Notes: generated by a model not told the origin, from the sequence alone. 64,000 bases of DNA from Thiorhodovibrio frisius (GCF_033954835.1 NZ_CP121471.1:2722501-2786500), one strand, 5' to 3'. Shown: positions 38,953-47,992, counted from the first letter of the stretch. Made by a program: numbers and translations.

Positions 38953-41900
38953 ATGGAAATCAAAGCACTCTTTGACAGCAACAAAGACATCTATCGCACC
39001 ATCGAGAAGGTCATTACCTATGGTGTCTCGCAAGAGACCCGTCTGAAGGCGGAGATTTCCGAATACGTCGTCACCGAGAGTATCGAAGATCAGCTTGGGC
39101 GGCTGCTCGACAAGATGGAAGCCGCCATGGAGGCCGGTGGCGAGAACGAGGTCGGCATCTGGGTGTCTGGCTTCTACGGCTCGGGGAAAAGTTCCTTTAC
39201 CAAGTACCTGGGCCTGGCATTCGATGATCGCGTCACCATCGACGGCATTCCCTTTCTGCACCACCTGCAAAATCGCCTGAAAAAAAGCACCACCAAAGCG
39301 CGCTTGGCGGCGGTGGCCAAGAAATACCCCGCCGCCGTGCTGATGCTGGATCTCGCCAGCGAGCAGGTCGCCGGTGCCACCATGGAAGAAGTCTCCACCG
39401 TCCTCTACTACAAGGTGCTCCAGTGGGGCGGCTATTCGCGCAATCTCAAGGTGGCCGCCTTCGAGCGCCGCGCCCAAAAAGACGGCCGCCACGAGGAATT
39501 TCTGCGTCTGTTCAGCGAACTGACCCAAGGTCAAGCCTGGGCGGATTACCGCAATGATGACCTGGTGGTGGACAGCGTCATGCCGGAACTCGCCCACCGC
39601 CTGTACCCGAACCTGTTCCACAGCCCGAGCGCCTTCAGCACCGAAACCAGCGCAATCATCCGCTTCGAGAATGATCGCGTAGCGGAGATGATCGATATTG
39701 CCCGCGAGGCCAGCGGCCGCGACTACATCATCTTTGTCGTCGACGAGGTCGGACAGTACGTCGGCTCGCGGCAAAATCTGATTCTCAACCTCGACGGCCT
39801 GGGCAAGAACCTCAAGGCCATCGGCAACGGCAAGGTGTTGTTCATCGGCACCGCCCAGCAGCGCCTGACCGAGGACGATGCCAGCGCCGCGCTCAACTCC
39901 CAGCAACTGTTCAAGCTCAAGGATCGCTTTCCCATCCAGATCGACCTGGAAGCCAGCGACATCAAAGAGATCTGCACCAACCGCCTGCTCGGCAAGTCGC
40001 CCACCGGCGAGGCAGAAGTGGGCCGGCTGTTCGACCAACACGGCCAGAGCCTGCGCCACCACACCAAGCTCGAAGACGCGCGCGCCTACGGGGCCGACTT
40101 TGATCGCCAGACCTTCATCGACCTCTATCCCTTCCTGCCCGCGCATTTCGACATCCTGCTCCACCTCTTAGGCGCCCTGGCCAAGTCCACCGGCGGCATC
40201 GGTCTGCGCTCGGCCATCAAGGTGATCCAAGACATTCTGGTCGAAGGGCCGGACGGCAAAACCCCTATCGCCAACCAACCTCTGGGCTGGCTGGCTACCA
40301 CCGTGACCCTGTTCGACGCCCTGGAGCGCGACATCCGCCGCGCCTTCGTGTCCTGGCACCTGGCGGTTGGCAAGGTCAAGATCCGCTTCCCCGATTCCGA
40401 GCTGCACCAACAGATCGGCAAGAGCGTCTGCGTCTTGCAAATCCTCGGCAATCTGCCCATCTCCCGCCAGAACGTCGCCAGCCTGATGCATCCGAGCGTG
40501 GCCTCGCCCGCCCGCAAAGACCACATTGACGCAGCCATCGAGGACCTGATCAAGGACGCGATCGTCCCCATGGGGGAGAAAGACGGCGTCCTGGCCTTCC
40601 ACAGCGAAAAACTCAACGAGATCGAGCAGGAACGCGCCAAGATCCCCCTGCGCGCCATCGAACTGCGCCGCATTCACAACGAAGCGCTGAAAGAAACCTA
40701 CAACCCCCTCCCGTCCACCCAACTCAACAACACCTTCTCCGTGCAAACCGGCCTGAAGGCGCAGGCCGCCAGCGGCATCCCGGCCAGCCTGGCCGGCGAG
40801 CGCAACCCCATCCAGACCCTGGTCGAACTGGTCGCCCCCACCGAGGTCGAGACCGCCAAGACCCGCCTGACCGACGACAGCCGGCAGAAGACCGCCAAGC
40901 AAACCATCTTCCTGCTCGGGCGCACGACGCCGGAAATGGACGAGTTGATTGCAGAGATTGTTCGCAGCCGGGAAATCGTCAACAAATATCGCAACGACCC
41001 GGATCAGGAAGTCAAAGACTATTGCGGCGCGCAAAGTGACCGAGCCGCCCGACTCATCAATGAACTCGGGCGCCAGATGAGCAACAGCCTGATCAAGGGA
41101 TCCTTCATCTTCCGGGGTGAACTGAGCGCGGTAGACAGCTTCAACCAGGATCTCATCGAAGCCGCCCGCAAGCACCTCGCCCAGGTGGCCGCGCAGGTGT
41201 TCGACCGGCATGCCGAGGCGCCGATCCGGGTCAGTACCGACTTGGCCGAGAAGTTCCTGCGCCAGGGCAACCTGACCGGCATGACCACCCAGATCGATCC
41301 CTTGGGGTTGGTGAAACTTCAGGGCGGCCAGGGCAGCATCGATGTCCAGCACAAAGCCCTCACCAGCATCAAGGACCAGATCGAGCGCCAGGGCAGCCTG
41401 GAAGGCAAGCGCCTCAGCGACCTCTTCGCCGATGCCCCCTTCGGCTGGTCACCGGACACCCTGCGCTACCTGGTCGCCGCCCTGTTGGTGGCCGGCGAGA
41501 TCAAGCTCAAACTGGCCGGGCGCGAGATCACCGTCAACGGCCAGCAGGCCATCGACGCCCTCAAGACCAACAACAGCTTCAAATCGGTGGGGATCAGCCT
41601 GCGTGACAACAAGCCCCCCATGGAGATGCTGGCGCGCGCGGCCGGGCGCCTCACCAGCCTGGCGGGCGACACCATCGTCCCGCTGGAAGACATCATCAGC
41701 AAGACTGCCGCCAAGCTGTTTCCCGACCTGCAACACCAGTTCGCCCCCCTGGCCGGCACGCTGCGCACGCTCGACCTCCCCGGCGCCGACCGGCTTGAGC
41801 AACTGGCCAGCGACATCAAAGACGTGCTGGCCACCGATGCCTCCGACGCGGTGCAACGCCTGGGCGCGGAAACCTCTGTTCTGTTTGACAGCCTGGAGTG

Positions 41901-42579
41901 GGCGCGGAGCCTCAAGCAGGCCATGGCGCAGGGTCTGGAGACGACCCTGCACGACCTGCGCCGCCACCTGCAAGAGATCAGCGGCCTGCCCAACAACGGC
42001 ACCCCCGGCCAACTGCGCCAGGCCCTCAGCGAACCGATCGCCGACCTGGAGCAGCGGCTCCAGCATCCCGACTTCGCCAAATACGCCACCGAATTCGCCA
42101 GCGGCCTCACCGAACTCCACACCCAGGTGCGCGATGCCGTCAAGCTCATGCAACAAGACCAGGCCCAGCGCCTGCTTGACGCCGAGGACGATCTGCGCCG
42201 CCTGCCGGAATGGCCGGCGCTCAGCCACCAGGACCAGAACAACGCCCTGGCGGATTTACAAAACCTGGCCACCACCGCGAGCGAGGATCTCACCGGCCTG
42301 CGCGACCTGATCAATCAGGACTACAGCATCCAGAACGAAGTCCAAGACATCAAGCGCCGCATCCAGCAACGCGGCCAGAAGATCCTGCAGGATCGCCTGC
42401 GCGAAGAACAGGAACAGGCCGTCAAAGACGGTCAAACGACCATCTGTCGTCAGCAGGCCTTACAACCGCGCATCACCAGCATCCAAGATCTGGACCAGCT
42501 AATCAGGGACTTGCAGCAACTGCGCGGCGAACTCAAGTACGCCGCCGAATTTGAATTGCAACTGCACATGGAACAATAA
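38953..42579 (+). CDS. brxC: BREX protein BrxC, large P-loop ATPase
   Basis: A 1208-residue ATPase central to BREX. It opens with MEIKALFDSNKDIYRTIEKV, of which KALFDSNKDIYRTIEKV-like sequence is the family opening. Walker A is GFYGSGKS at residues 73-80 and a Walker B-like strand is DYIIFVVDEVGQYVG near 257-271, followed by LNLDGLGKNLKAI. The C-terminal half is largely helical and probably coiled coil. The length is normal for the family. BrxC forms complexes with PglX and PglZ in known systems. Its stop codon lies in the loop of a strong hairpin, and a toxin-antitoxin pair separates it from pglX. Confidence 0.93.
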   Translation: MEIKALFDSNKDIYRTIEKVITYGVSQETRLKAEISEYVVTESIEDQLGRLLDKMEAAMEAGGENEVGIWVSGFYGSGKSSFTKYLGLAFDDRVTIDGIPFLHHLQNRLKKSTTKARLAAVAKKYPAAVLMLDLASEQVAGATMEEVSTVLYYKVLQWGGYSRNLKVAAFERRAQKDGRHEEFLRLFSELTQGQAWADYRNDDLVVDSVMPELAHRLYPNLFHSPSAFSTETSAIIRFENDRVAEMIDIAREASGRDYIIFVVDEVGQYVGSRQNLILNLDGLGKNLKAIGNGKVLFIGTAQQRLTEDDASAALNSQQLFKLKDRFPIQIDLEASDIKEICTNRLLGKSPTGEAEVGRLFDQHGQSLRHHTKLEDARAYGADFDRQTFIDLYPFLPAHFDILLHLLGALAKSTGGIGLRSAIKVIQDILVEGPDGKTPIANQPLGWLATTVTLFDALERDIRRAFVSWHLAVGKVKIRFPDSELHQQIGKSVCVLQILGNLPISRQNVASLMHPSVASPARKDHIDAAIEDLIKDAIVPMGEKDGVLAFHSEKLNEIEQERAKIPLRAIELRRIHNEALKETYNPLPSTQLNNTFSVQTGLKAQAASGIPASLAGERNPIQTLVELVAPTEVETAKTRLTDDSRQKTAKQTIFLLGRTTPEMDELIAEIVRSREIVNKYRNDPDQEVKDYCGAQSDRAARLINELGRQMSNSLIKGSFIFRGELSAVDSFNQDLIEAARKHLAQVAAQVFDRHAEAPIRVSTDLAEKFLRQGNLTGMTTQIDPLGLVKLQGGQGSIDVQHKALTSIKDQIERQGSLEGKRLSDLFADAPFGWSPDTLRYLVAALLVAGEIKLKLAGREITVNGQQAIDALKTNNSFKSVGISLRDNKPPMEMLARAAGRLTSLAGDTIVPLEDIISKTAAKLFPDLQHQFAPLAGTLRTLDLPGADRLEQLASDIKDVLATDASDAVQRLGAETSVLFDSLEWARSLKQAMAQGLETTLHDLRRHLQEISGLPNNGTPGQLRQALSEPIADLEQRLQHPDFAKYATEFASGLTELHTQVRDAVKLMQQDQAQRLLDAEDDLRRLPEWPALSHQDQNNALADLQNLATTASEDLTGLRDLINQDYSIQNEVQDIKRRIQQRGQKILQDRLREEQEQAVKDGQTTICRQQALQPRITSIQDLDQLIRDLQQLRGELKYAAEFELQLHMEQ

Positions 42580-42591
42580 TTTGTTCCATGT
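42566..42591 (+). promoter_or_regulatory. Perfect 11-bp hairpin or operator spanning the brxC stop
   Basis: ACATGGAACAA and TTGTTCCATGT form a perfect 11-bp inverted repeat with loop TAAT; the brxC TAA is the first three bases of that loop. It is 21 bases before the ATG of an RHH antitoxin. It may be the antitoxin's operator, since ribbon-helix-helix proteins bind palindromes, or an attenuator that sets expression of the downstream pglX half. There is no T tract. Confidence 0.7.
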
Positions 42592-42611
42592 ATTCACGTT
42601 TGGAGTAACCC

Positions 42612-42839
42612 ATGCCCACCTTGATCCAACTCGCACCAGAAACCGAACAGCGCCTTGGTGTTCTAGCGGCGCGGACTGGGCGCTCGAAAACGGATTACTT
42701 GCGTGAACTCATCGAGAGCGGGATTGAGGATGCCGAAGACTACGAAATGGCCTCGGCGACTTTGGAACGCGTCAGACAGGGCTTGGAGCCAATCCACTCG
42801 GCGGCTGACGTGAGAAAAGACCTTGGCCTGGACGATTAA
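42612..42839 (+). CDS. Ribbon-helix-helix (RHH/CopG-like) antitoxin
   Basis: A 75-residue antitoxin. The N-terminal half reads as an RHH DNA-binding fold: a beta strand PTLIQLAPETEQRLGVLA leads to the helix TGRSKTDYLRELIESGIEDAE. The C-terminal tail would wrap the toxin. GGAG at 7 bases precedes the ATG. The toxin gene starts inside its last codons. It sits between brxC and pglX on the same strand, so it is embedded in the BREX operon. Confidence 0.85.
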   Translation: MPTLIQLAPETEQRLGVLAARTGRSKTDYLRELIESGIEDAEDYEMASATLERVRQGLEPIHSAADVRKDLGLDD

Positions 42840-43092
42840 CTACACCGACACAGCCAAGCGAAGTCTTAAGAAAATCGACCGGACCACTGCACGGAAAATC
42901 GTCGATTACCTGGACGAGGTTGGCCGGCTGGAGAACCCGAAAAGTCGTGGAAAACGCCTAAGCGGTCCCCTTGGAGGGCTGTGGCGCTATCGCGTTGGTG
43001 ACTATCGCGCTGTTTGCACGCTCGAAGACGGCAAAATGGTGATCCTCGTCGTGCTGATCGGACACAGAAGCAAAGTTTATCGTGTATCTTGA
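42823..43092 (+). CDS. RelE/ParE-family toxin
   Basis: An 89-residue RelE-type mRNA interferase or ParE-like toxin. AWTINYTDTAKRSLKKIDR at the start, LSGPLGGLWRYRVGDYRAV in the middle and VVLIGHRSKVYRV at the end are typical of RelE, including the basic and tyrosine residues of the catalytic face. The start codon is TTG, overlapping the antitoxin by 17 bases, which is the usual coupling. pglX begins 33 bases downstream with its own AAGGA. Confidence 0.87.
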   Translation: MAWTINYTDTAKRSLKKIDRTTARKIVDYLDEVGRLENPKSRGKRLSGPLGGLWRYRVGDYRAVCTLEDGKMVILVVLIGHRSKVYRVS

Positions 43093-43124
43093 TTGACGCG
43101 ATAGCAGACTAAGGAACAACCCGC

Positions 43125-45026
43125 ATGGCCTTCGACAAAGCCACCCGCAACGCGCTGCAGAAATTCGTCTCCCGTGCACGCCGTTTGCTCAGTGAAGAAT
43201 TCACCCGCCAATTGCAGGCCACCTACGGCATGGACCCCAAGACCGGGACTGTGGCCGACATGGCCGCCTTGGGTCACCTCGACAACCAGCAGTTCCAAAC
43301 GGCCACCACCCTGCGCGAGACCCTGCACCACTACCTGGCGGTCACCCCCGGCAAGAACGACCAGAACCGCCTCCAACAGGTGCTGGAGCGAATGGTTCGC
43401 GAACAAGCCTTTACCCTGCTCAACCGCCTCGCCGCCCTGCGCATGGCCGAAGCGCGCGCCGTCGTGCTCGAATCCCTCGCCCAGGGGCAAGCCTCCCAAG
43501 GCTTTCAGTTGTATCAAATGGTGGCCGGTGCCGCCTTGGGCGAGGTCGGTGCGACCTATCGCCAGTATCTGTTCAGCCTGTTCGATGAGTTCAGCCAGGA
43601 TCTCGCCGTCCTCTTCGACCGCCACAGCCCGCAAGGTCTGCTGTTTCCCAAGGACTCGGTCTTGCTCGAACTGCTCGACGCCATCAATCATCCGGACATC
43701 GCCTGGCTGTGGGCCGAAGACGAAACCATCGGTTGGATCTACCAGTATTACAACGACCCGGACGAGCGCAAGAACATGCGCGCCGAGTCGGCTGCGCCAC
43801 GCAACTCCCGCGAACTGGCAGTGCGCAACCAGTTTTTTACCCCGCGCTATGTGGTTGAGTTTCTCACCGACAACACCCTCGGCCGACTGTGGTTCAACGC
43901 CACCGGCGGCAAGACCCGTCTGCGCGACGCGTGCCGCTACCTGCTGGTCAAGCCCGATGAACCACCCAAGCCCGCCACCAAACCGCGCGACCCGCGCAGC
44001 TTGAAATGGCTCGATCCGGCCTGCGGTTCTATGCACTTCGGTCTCTATGCCTTCGATCTGTTTGTCGAGATCTACCGCGAAGCCTGGGACTGGGAACAAG
44101 CACACGGCCCCGGCTCACTGGACAGTTCCACCGCGCCCGCTGCTGCGCTCAAGCCGCTGAGCCAAACCTATGCCGATGAAGCCGCCTTTCAGCATGACAT
44201 CCCGCGCCTGATCATCGAGCATAACCTCTATGGTGTGGACATCGACCCGCGCGCCGCGCAGATCGCCTCGCTGGCGCTGTGGCTGCGCGCGCAGCGCGCC
44301 TGGCACGAAGCCGGCATCAAAGCCAACGACCGCCCGCTGATCGGTCGCGGCCAAGTGCTCGCCGCCATCGCGCCGCCGGCGGAACCCGAGTTGCGCGCGC
44401 AACTGGCCGGGCAACTGGATCACCTGGACGCCGAGCTGTTCGAGCACACCCTGCAACTGCTTGAGGGACTGCCCGAGCTGGGCGTGCTGCTCCGGGCCGA
44501 GCGCGCCTTGCCGGCGTTGATCCGCGCCGTTTATGGCGAGCATGGCCCGATGTTTCGCGACGCCGACCTGGCCCAGTGGCAACAAGCCGAGGAGCGTCTG
44601 CGCTGCGCCCTGACGGACTTGGCCCAAGCCGCGCAATCCAGCTATCAAGGGCGGCTATTTGCCCAGGATGCCCTGGCCGGCTTGCGCCTGATCGACCTGT
44701 GCCGCCAAACGTTCGACGTGGTGGTGATGAATCCGCCCTTCGGCGCGCTCGCCGCCGGCACCAAGGAGCGGTTGGGCAAGGCCTATCCGCGCAGCAAGAA
44801 CGACTTGCTCGCGGTCATGGTCGAACGTGGACTGGAGCTGCTGCGCCCCGGCGGTCGGCTCGGGGCCATCACCTCGCGCACCTGTTTCTTTCTCTCCAGC
44901 TTTCAGAAGTGGCGCGAGGCTGTGGTGCTGGGGCTGGCCGAGCCGGAGGTCATGGCCGATCTGGGCCATGGCGTGATGGATGACGCCATGGTGGAAGCAG
45001 CGGCCTATTGTTTAGTCAAAACCTGA
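43125..45026 (+). CDS. pglX: BREX adenine methyltransferase PglX, N-terminal fragment (split gene, part 1)
   Basis: The first 633 residues of PglX, the adenine-N6 methyltransferase that marks host DNA in BREX. It has the long N-terminal helical part, an S-adenosylmethionine motif DPACGS at 297-302 and the catalytic NPPF at 536-539, so the catalytic core is complete. The chain stops after EAAAYCLVKT, where intact PglX proteins continue into the next structural segment. That segment is found in the gene beginning at 45655, after a VapBC pair. The normal full length is about 1200-1350 residues; the three parts here add up to about 1330. I read this as one gene broken by insertion, with each part still expressible. 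Confidence 0.9.
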   Translation: MAFDKATRNALQKFVSRARRLLSEEFTRQLQATYGMDPKTGTVADMAALGHLDNQQFQTATTLRETLHHYLAVTPGKNDQNRLQQVLERMVREQAFTLLNRLAALRMAEARAVVLESLAQGQASQGFQLYQMVAGAALGEVGATYRQYLFSLFDEFSQDLAVLFDRHSPQGLLFPKDSVLLELLDAINHPDIAWLWAEDETIGWIYQYYNDPDERKNMRAESAAPRNSRELAVRNQFFTPRYVVEFLTDNTLGRLWFNATGGKTRLRDACRYLLVKPDEPPKPATKPRDPRSLKWLDPACGSMHFGLYAFDLFVEIYREAWDWEQAHGPGSLDSSTAPAAALKPLSQTYADEAAFQHDIPRLIIEHNLYGVDIDPRAAQIASLALWLRAQRAWHEAGIKANDRPLIGRGQVLAAIAPPAEPELRAQLAGQLDHLDAELFEHTLQLLEGLPELGVLLRAERALPALIRAVYGEHGPMFRDADLAQWQQAEERLRCALTDLAQAAQSSYQGRLFAQDALAGLRLIDLCRQTFDVVVMNPPFGALAAGTKERLGKAYPRSKNDLLAVMVERGLELLRPGGRLGAITSRTCFFLSSFQKWREAVVLGLAEPEVMADLGHGVMDDAMVEAAAYCLVKT

Positions 45027-45039
45027 TGGGAGCACTCTG

Positions 45040-45264
45040 ATGCAAGCGCAACGCGTTCTTGGTCGTGTCGATCATGGCACTCTCTTGATTCAGTTACCTG
45101 AAAGCTTCAACCATCGGCGGGTTGAAGTCATCGTGCTGGCCCTCGATGAAGAGAACGCTGTGCCGGAAACGCGCCAGCCGCATCCCGATCTTGCCGGAAG
45201 TGTGCGGATCCATGGTGATATTTTCGCATCGGCTCCCGAGCAGGATTGGGATCTGCCTCAATGA
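45040..45264 (+). CDS. VapB-type antitoxin inserted within pglX
   Basis: A 74-residue antitoxin-like protein. The first 40 residues form an AbrB/DUF2281-like strand pattern (VLGRVDHGTLLIQLPESF, then VEVIVLALDEEN). The rest is the acidic toxin-binding tail, ending DIFASAPEQDWDLPQ. GGGAG at 7 bases supports the ATG. It starts 13 bases after the pglX part 1 stop, and its stop overlaps the VapC start (ATGA). Confidence 0.8.
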   Translation: MQAQRVLGRVDHGTLLIQLPESFNHRRVEVIVLALDEENAVPETRQPHPDLAGSVRIHGDIFASAPEQDWDLPQ

Positions 45265-45650
45265 TCGTGCTGGATACCCACATCTGGCTGTGGTGGATCA
45301 CGCGGGATGATCGCCAACTGAAACAGCGATGGCGGGAAAAAATCACCGCCGCAGATCAGTTGGGTGTTGCGGCGATTTCCTGCTTCGAAGTGGCCTGGCT
45401 GGTACAACATGGTCGCGTCGAGCTATCCGAGCCTCTGGACTCTTGGTTTGACAAGGCATTGAATGGCTCCGGCATCAGGCTGCTGGCGATCACCCCGGAG
45501 ATTGCCCGGATCGCCGCGCAACTTCCTGAGCATCACCGCGACCCACAGGATCGCCTCATCATTGCCACCACCCTGGCGCATGAGGCGACGCTGATCTCGG
45601 CAGATGGAAAATTCACGCTCTATCACGAACTGCAAGGCCGACTGTTGTAA
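45261..45650 (+). CDS. VapC-type PIN-domain ribonuclease toxin inserted within pglX
   Basis: A 129-residue PIN toxin. Acidic active-site residues are visible in IVLDTHIWLWW (Asp5), ISCFEVAWL and HRDPQDRLIIATTL, so it looks intact. The start at MIVLDTH was chosen because the ATG overlaps the antitoxin stop; five further upstream codons are open. The next piece of pglX starts 4 bases after the stop. Confidence 0.9.
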   Translation: MIVLDTHIWLWWITRDDRQLKQRWREKITAADQLGVAAISCFEVAWLVQHGRVELSEPLDSWFDKALNGSGIRLLAITPEIARIAAQLPEHHRDPQDRLIIATTLAHEATLISADGKFTLYHELQGRLL

Positions 45651-45654
45651 CCAA

Positions 45655-46692
45655 ATGACCACCTTCCTGCGTTTGTTATCCGAATCCGACAAGGCATCGG
45701 CGCTGCTGGATCTGTGTGATCGACAGCGCTCCGGCGGCGATGATCCGCGCTGCTTTGAGGTCGCGCCCGGCGCCTTCGATGCGATACCCGGTCAGCCCTT
45801 TGCGTATTGGGTGAGTGAGGCGGTAAGGGAGACGTTTCGGCGCTTTTCAGCTTTTGGCGACCATGCGCTGGCGACCAGCGGAACTGGAACACTTGATGAC
45901 TTTCGGTTCTTGCGCACATGGTGGGAAACCGTTACGCAACACCGTCTTGCTGTGTCTCTAAGGTGGTTTCCCTATGCGAAGGGCGGGGCTTTTGCCCGCA
46001 TGTATTTCGACCACTACCTGTCGATTAATTGGAGCAACAATGGGGCCGAGATGAAAGCCTGGATTGTTGTCAGGTATGGTGGTGGCCATTGGGCGCGAAA
46101 CATCCGTTCAACCGAACACTACTTCCGCCCCGGCCTCACCTGGCCTCGTCGAACAACCAGCGGCTTGAGCCTGCGCGCCATGCCGGCCGGCTGCATCTTC
46201 GCCGACAAAGGCCCAGCCGCCTTCGTGGCCAATGACGACCCCGAGGAATTGCTGGCGCTGCTCGCCCTGACCAACAGCCGCGCCTTCTTTTTGCTGGTTT
46301 CCCTGCAAATGGCCTTCGGTTCCTACGAAGTCGGCGTCATCCAGAAAACCCCCATCCCGCCGCTGACCACTGACCAACAAACCGAACTCGCCACCTTGGC
46401 CCGTCGCGCCTGGTCGCTCAAGCGCGCCCTCGACACCGGCAACCAAACCTCGCACGCCTTCACCCTGCCGGCACTGCTCCAGGTCGAGGGCGCGACCCTC
46501 GCCGAACGGGCGGCAGCATGGAATCGCCGCGTCGCCGAAACCCAAGACGAACTCGCCGACATCCAACGCCAGATCGACGCCATCTGTTTCGATCTCTACG
46601 GCTTCTCGGCGGAAGATCGGGCCGCCGCGTTGAGCGGCGAAACCCTCGCCGAGTCCAGCGCGGATGACAACGACAATGAGGACAAAGAATGA
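45655..46692 (+). CDS. pglX: PglX middle fragment (split gene, part 2)
   Basis: A 345-residue piece with no start-like domain of its own: TTFLRLLSESDKASALL continues the PglX fold directly after the methyltransferase domain. It contains the target-recognition-like part, with the GCIFADKGPAAFVAND, NSRAFFLLVSLQMAFGSYE and GVIQKTPIPPL elements. It ends in helices AETQDELADIQRQIDAICFD followed by an acidic linker of about 20 residues. The ATG has no good Shine-Dalgarno sequence, but it lies 4 bases after the vapC stop. The stop overlaps the next start as ATGA. The frame differs from part 1, so this is not a readthrough arrangement. Confidence 0.88.
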   Translation: MTTFLRLLSESDKASALLDLCDRQRSGGDDPRCFEVAPGAFDAIPGQPFAYWVSEAVRETFRRFSAFGDHALATSGTGTLDDFRFLRTWWETVTQHRLAVSLRWFPYAKGGAFARMYFDHYLSINWSNNGAEMKAWIVVRYGGGHWARNIRSTEHYFRPGLTWPRRTTSGLSLRAMPAGCIFADKGPAAFVANDDPEELLALLALTNSRAFFLLVSLQMAFGSYEVGVIQKTPIPPLTTDQQTELATLARRAWSLKRALDTGNQTSHAFTLPALLQVEGATLAERAAAWNRRVAETQDELADIQRQIDAICFDLYGFSAEDRAAALSGETLAESSADDNDNEDKE

Positions 46693-46934
46693 CCGCCATG
46701 ATGACCACCCAGCATGTCTATCGCGGCTATCTGTTCACCATCGAGTATTTAGCCAAGGATCCAATCTACAGCGTCGACTTCCCGGACATCCCGCAAATCA
46801 TCACCAGCGGCAAGACCCTGACCGAGGCCTTTGCGAACGCCTGTGAAGCCTTGGATCTCTGCCTGGAAAGCCTCGATAAGCTCGGCCAACCCGCGCCGCC
46901 GATCCGCCATCGGCTGCTGGTGCAAGCGGCATGA
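46689..46934 (+). CDS. HicB-like antitoxin-fold protein, orphan, inserted within pglX
   Basis: An 81-residue protein with the partial RNase-H fold of HicB: YRGYLFTIEYLAKDPIYSV, the FPDIPQIITSGKTLTEAF signature, and a helix ANACEALDLCLESLDK. It lacks the C-terminal DNA-binding domain of full HicB, and no HicA toxin gene is nearby. Both ends overlap their neighbours by ATGA (with pglX part 2 and pglX part 3), so it is translated in line with them. It sits at the acidic inter-domain linker of PglX. Confidence 0.85.
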   Translation: MTAMMTTQHVYRGYLFTIEYLAKDPIYSVDFPDIPQIITSGKTLTEAFANACEALDLCLESLDKLGQPAPPIRHRLLVQAA

Positions 46935-47992
46935 GCGACGCCACCGCGCTGACCGCCGAGTTGCTCGACTGGCTGCTGGGCCTGGCCTTCGGGCGCTTCG
47001 ATATCCGCCAAGCCACCGCCGCGCGCCAGCCCACCACCGAGCCTGAGCCTTTCGACCCGCTGCCCACCGCCGCGCCCGGCATGCTCGCAGACGGGGACGA
47101 GCACCCAATGCACAACGCCGGCGCTGATCTGCTCGATGTCGCCTGGGATGGCATTCTGGTCGATGACCCCGGCCACCCGCGCGATCTCGAGCGCCCCATC
47201 CAGCAGGCACTCGCGCTGATCTTCGGCGACGATGCTGACGCCATCCAGCAGCAAGCCTGCGACATCCTCGGCGTCAACGCCCTGCGCGACTACTTCCGCC
47301 GCCCCGCCGCCTTCTTCGCCGACCACCTGAAACGCCATAGCAAAAGCCGCCGCCAGGCGCCCATCTACTGGCCGCTGTCCACCCCATCCGGCCGCTATAC
47401 CCTCTGGCTCTACTACCACCGCCTCACACCCCAGACCCTCTACAGCTGCGTCAATGATTTCCTCGACGGCCCCCAGGGGAAATTGGCCCAGGTCCGCAAC
47501 AGCCGCGCCGTCCTGGCCAACAAAGCCACCCGCACCCCCAAGGAGGAAAAAGACTTCGCCACCTTCGCCGACCTCGACACGGAATTGACCGCGTTCCGCG
47601 ACCAGCTGCTGCGCATCGCCCGCGACTGGCAACCCAACCTGAACGACGGCGTGCAGATCACCGCCGCGCCCCTGTGGCCGCTGTTCAAACTGCCCAAGTG
47701 GCAAAAGACCCTCAAGGACACCTGGACCAAGCTCGAAACAGGCGACTACGACTGGGCGCACCTGGCGCTGAGCTACTGGCCCGAACGAGTCTTGCGCAAA
47801 TGCCACCAAGACCGCAGCCTCGCCATCGCCCACGGCGTGGAGCAGGATTTCTGGGAGGAAGTGACAGTGACCGAAAAGCCCAAAGGCAAAGGCCGCAGCA
47901 AGGCCAAGGGGGGCGTCAAGCTGGAATGGCGCCCCAAACAACTCTCAGACGCCGAGCTGACGCAACTCATCCAGCACAAACTCCCGAGATAG
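46931..47992 (+). CDS. pglX: PglX C-terminal fragment (split gene, part 3)
   Basis: The last 353 residues of PglX: LLDWLLGLAFGRFDIRQATA, the FDPLPTAAPGML and DGILVDDPGHPRDLE blocks, and SKSRRQAPIYWPLSTPSG with YTLWLYYHRLTPQTLYSCV, all found at the C-terminus of intact PglX proteins. It ends with a basic tail. The start overlaps the hicB stop, giving coupled translation. With parts 1 and 2 it makes up a full-length enzyme of about 1330 residues. Confidence 0.88.
   Translation: MSDATALTAELLDWLLGLAFGRFDIRQATAARQPTTEPEPFDPLPTAAPGMLADGDEHPMHNAGADLLDVAWDGILVDDPGHPRDLERPIQQALALIFGDDADAIQQQACDILGVNALRDYFRRPAAFFADHLKRHSKSRRQAPIYWPLSTPSGRYTLWLYYHRLTPQTLYSCVNDFLDGPQGKLAQVRNSRAVLANKATRTPKEEKDFATFADLDTELTAFRDQLLRIARDWQPNLNDGVQITAAPLWPLFKLPKWQKTLKDTWTKLETGDYDWAHLALSYWPERVLRKCHQDRSLAIAHGVEQDFWEEVTVTEKPKGKGRSKAKGGVKLEWRPKQLSDAELTQLIQHKLPR

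Noticed and set aside
38911-41352. Long minus-strand open frames (about 400 codons each) opposite brxC
   Set aside because: They lie antisense to a certain gene, have no recognisable domain, and arise from GC-rich third positions.
45020-45652. AACC at both ends of the VapBC segment as a 4-bp target duplication
   Set aside because: Four bases occur by chance, and removing the 629-bp segment does not restore the pglX frame; no inverted ends or transposase are present.
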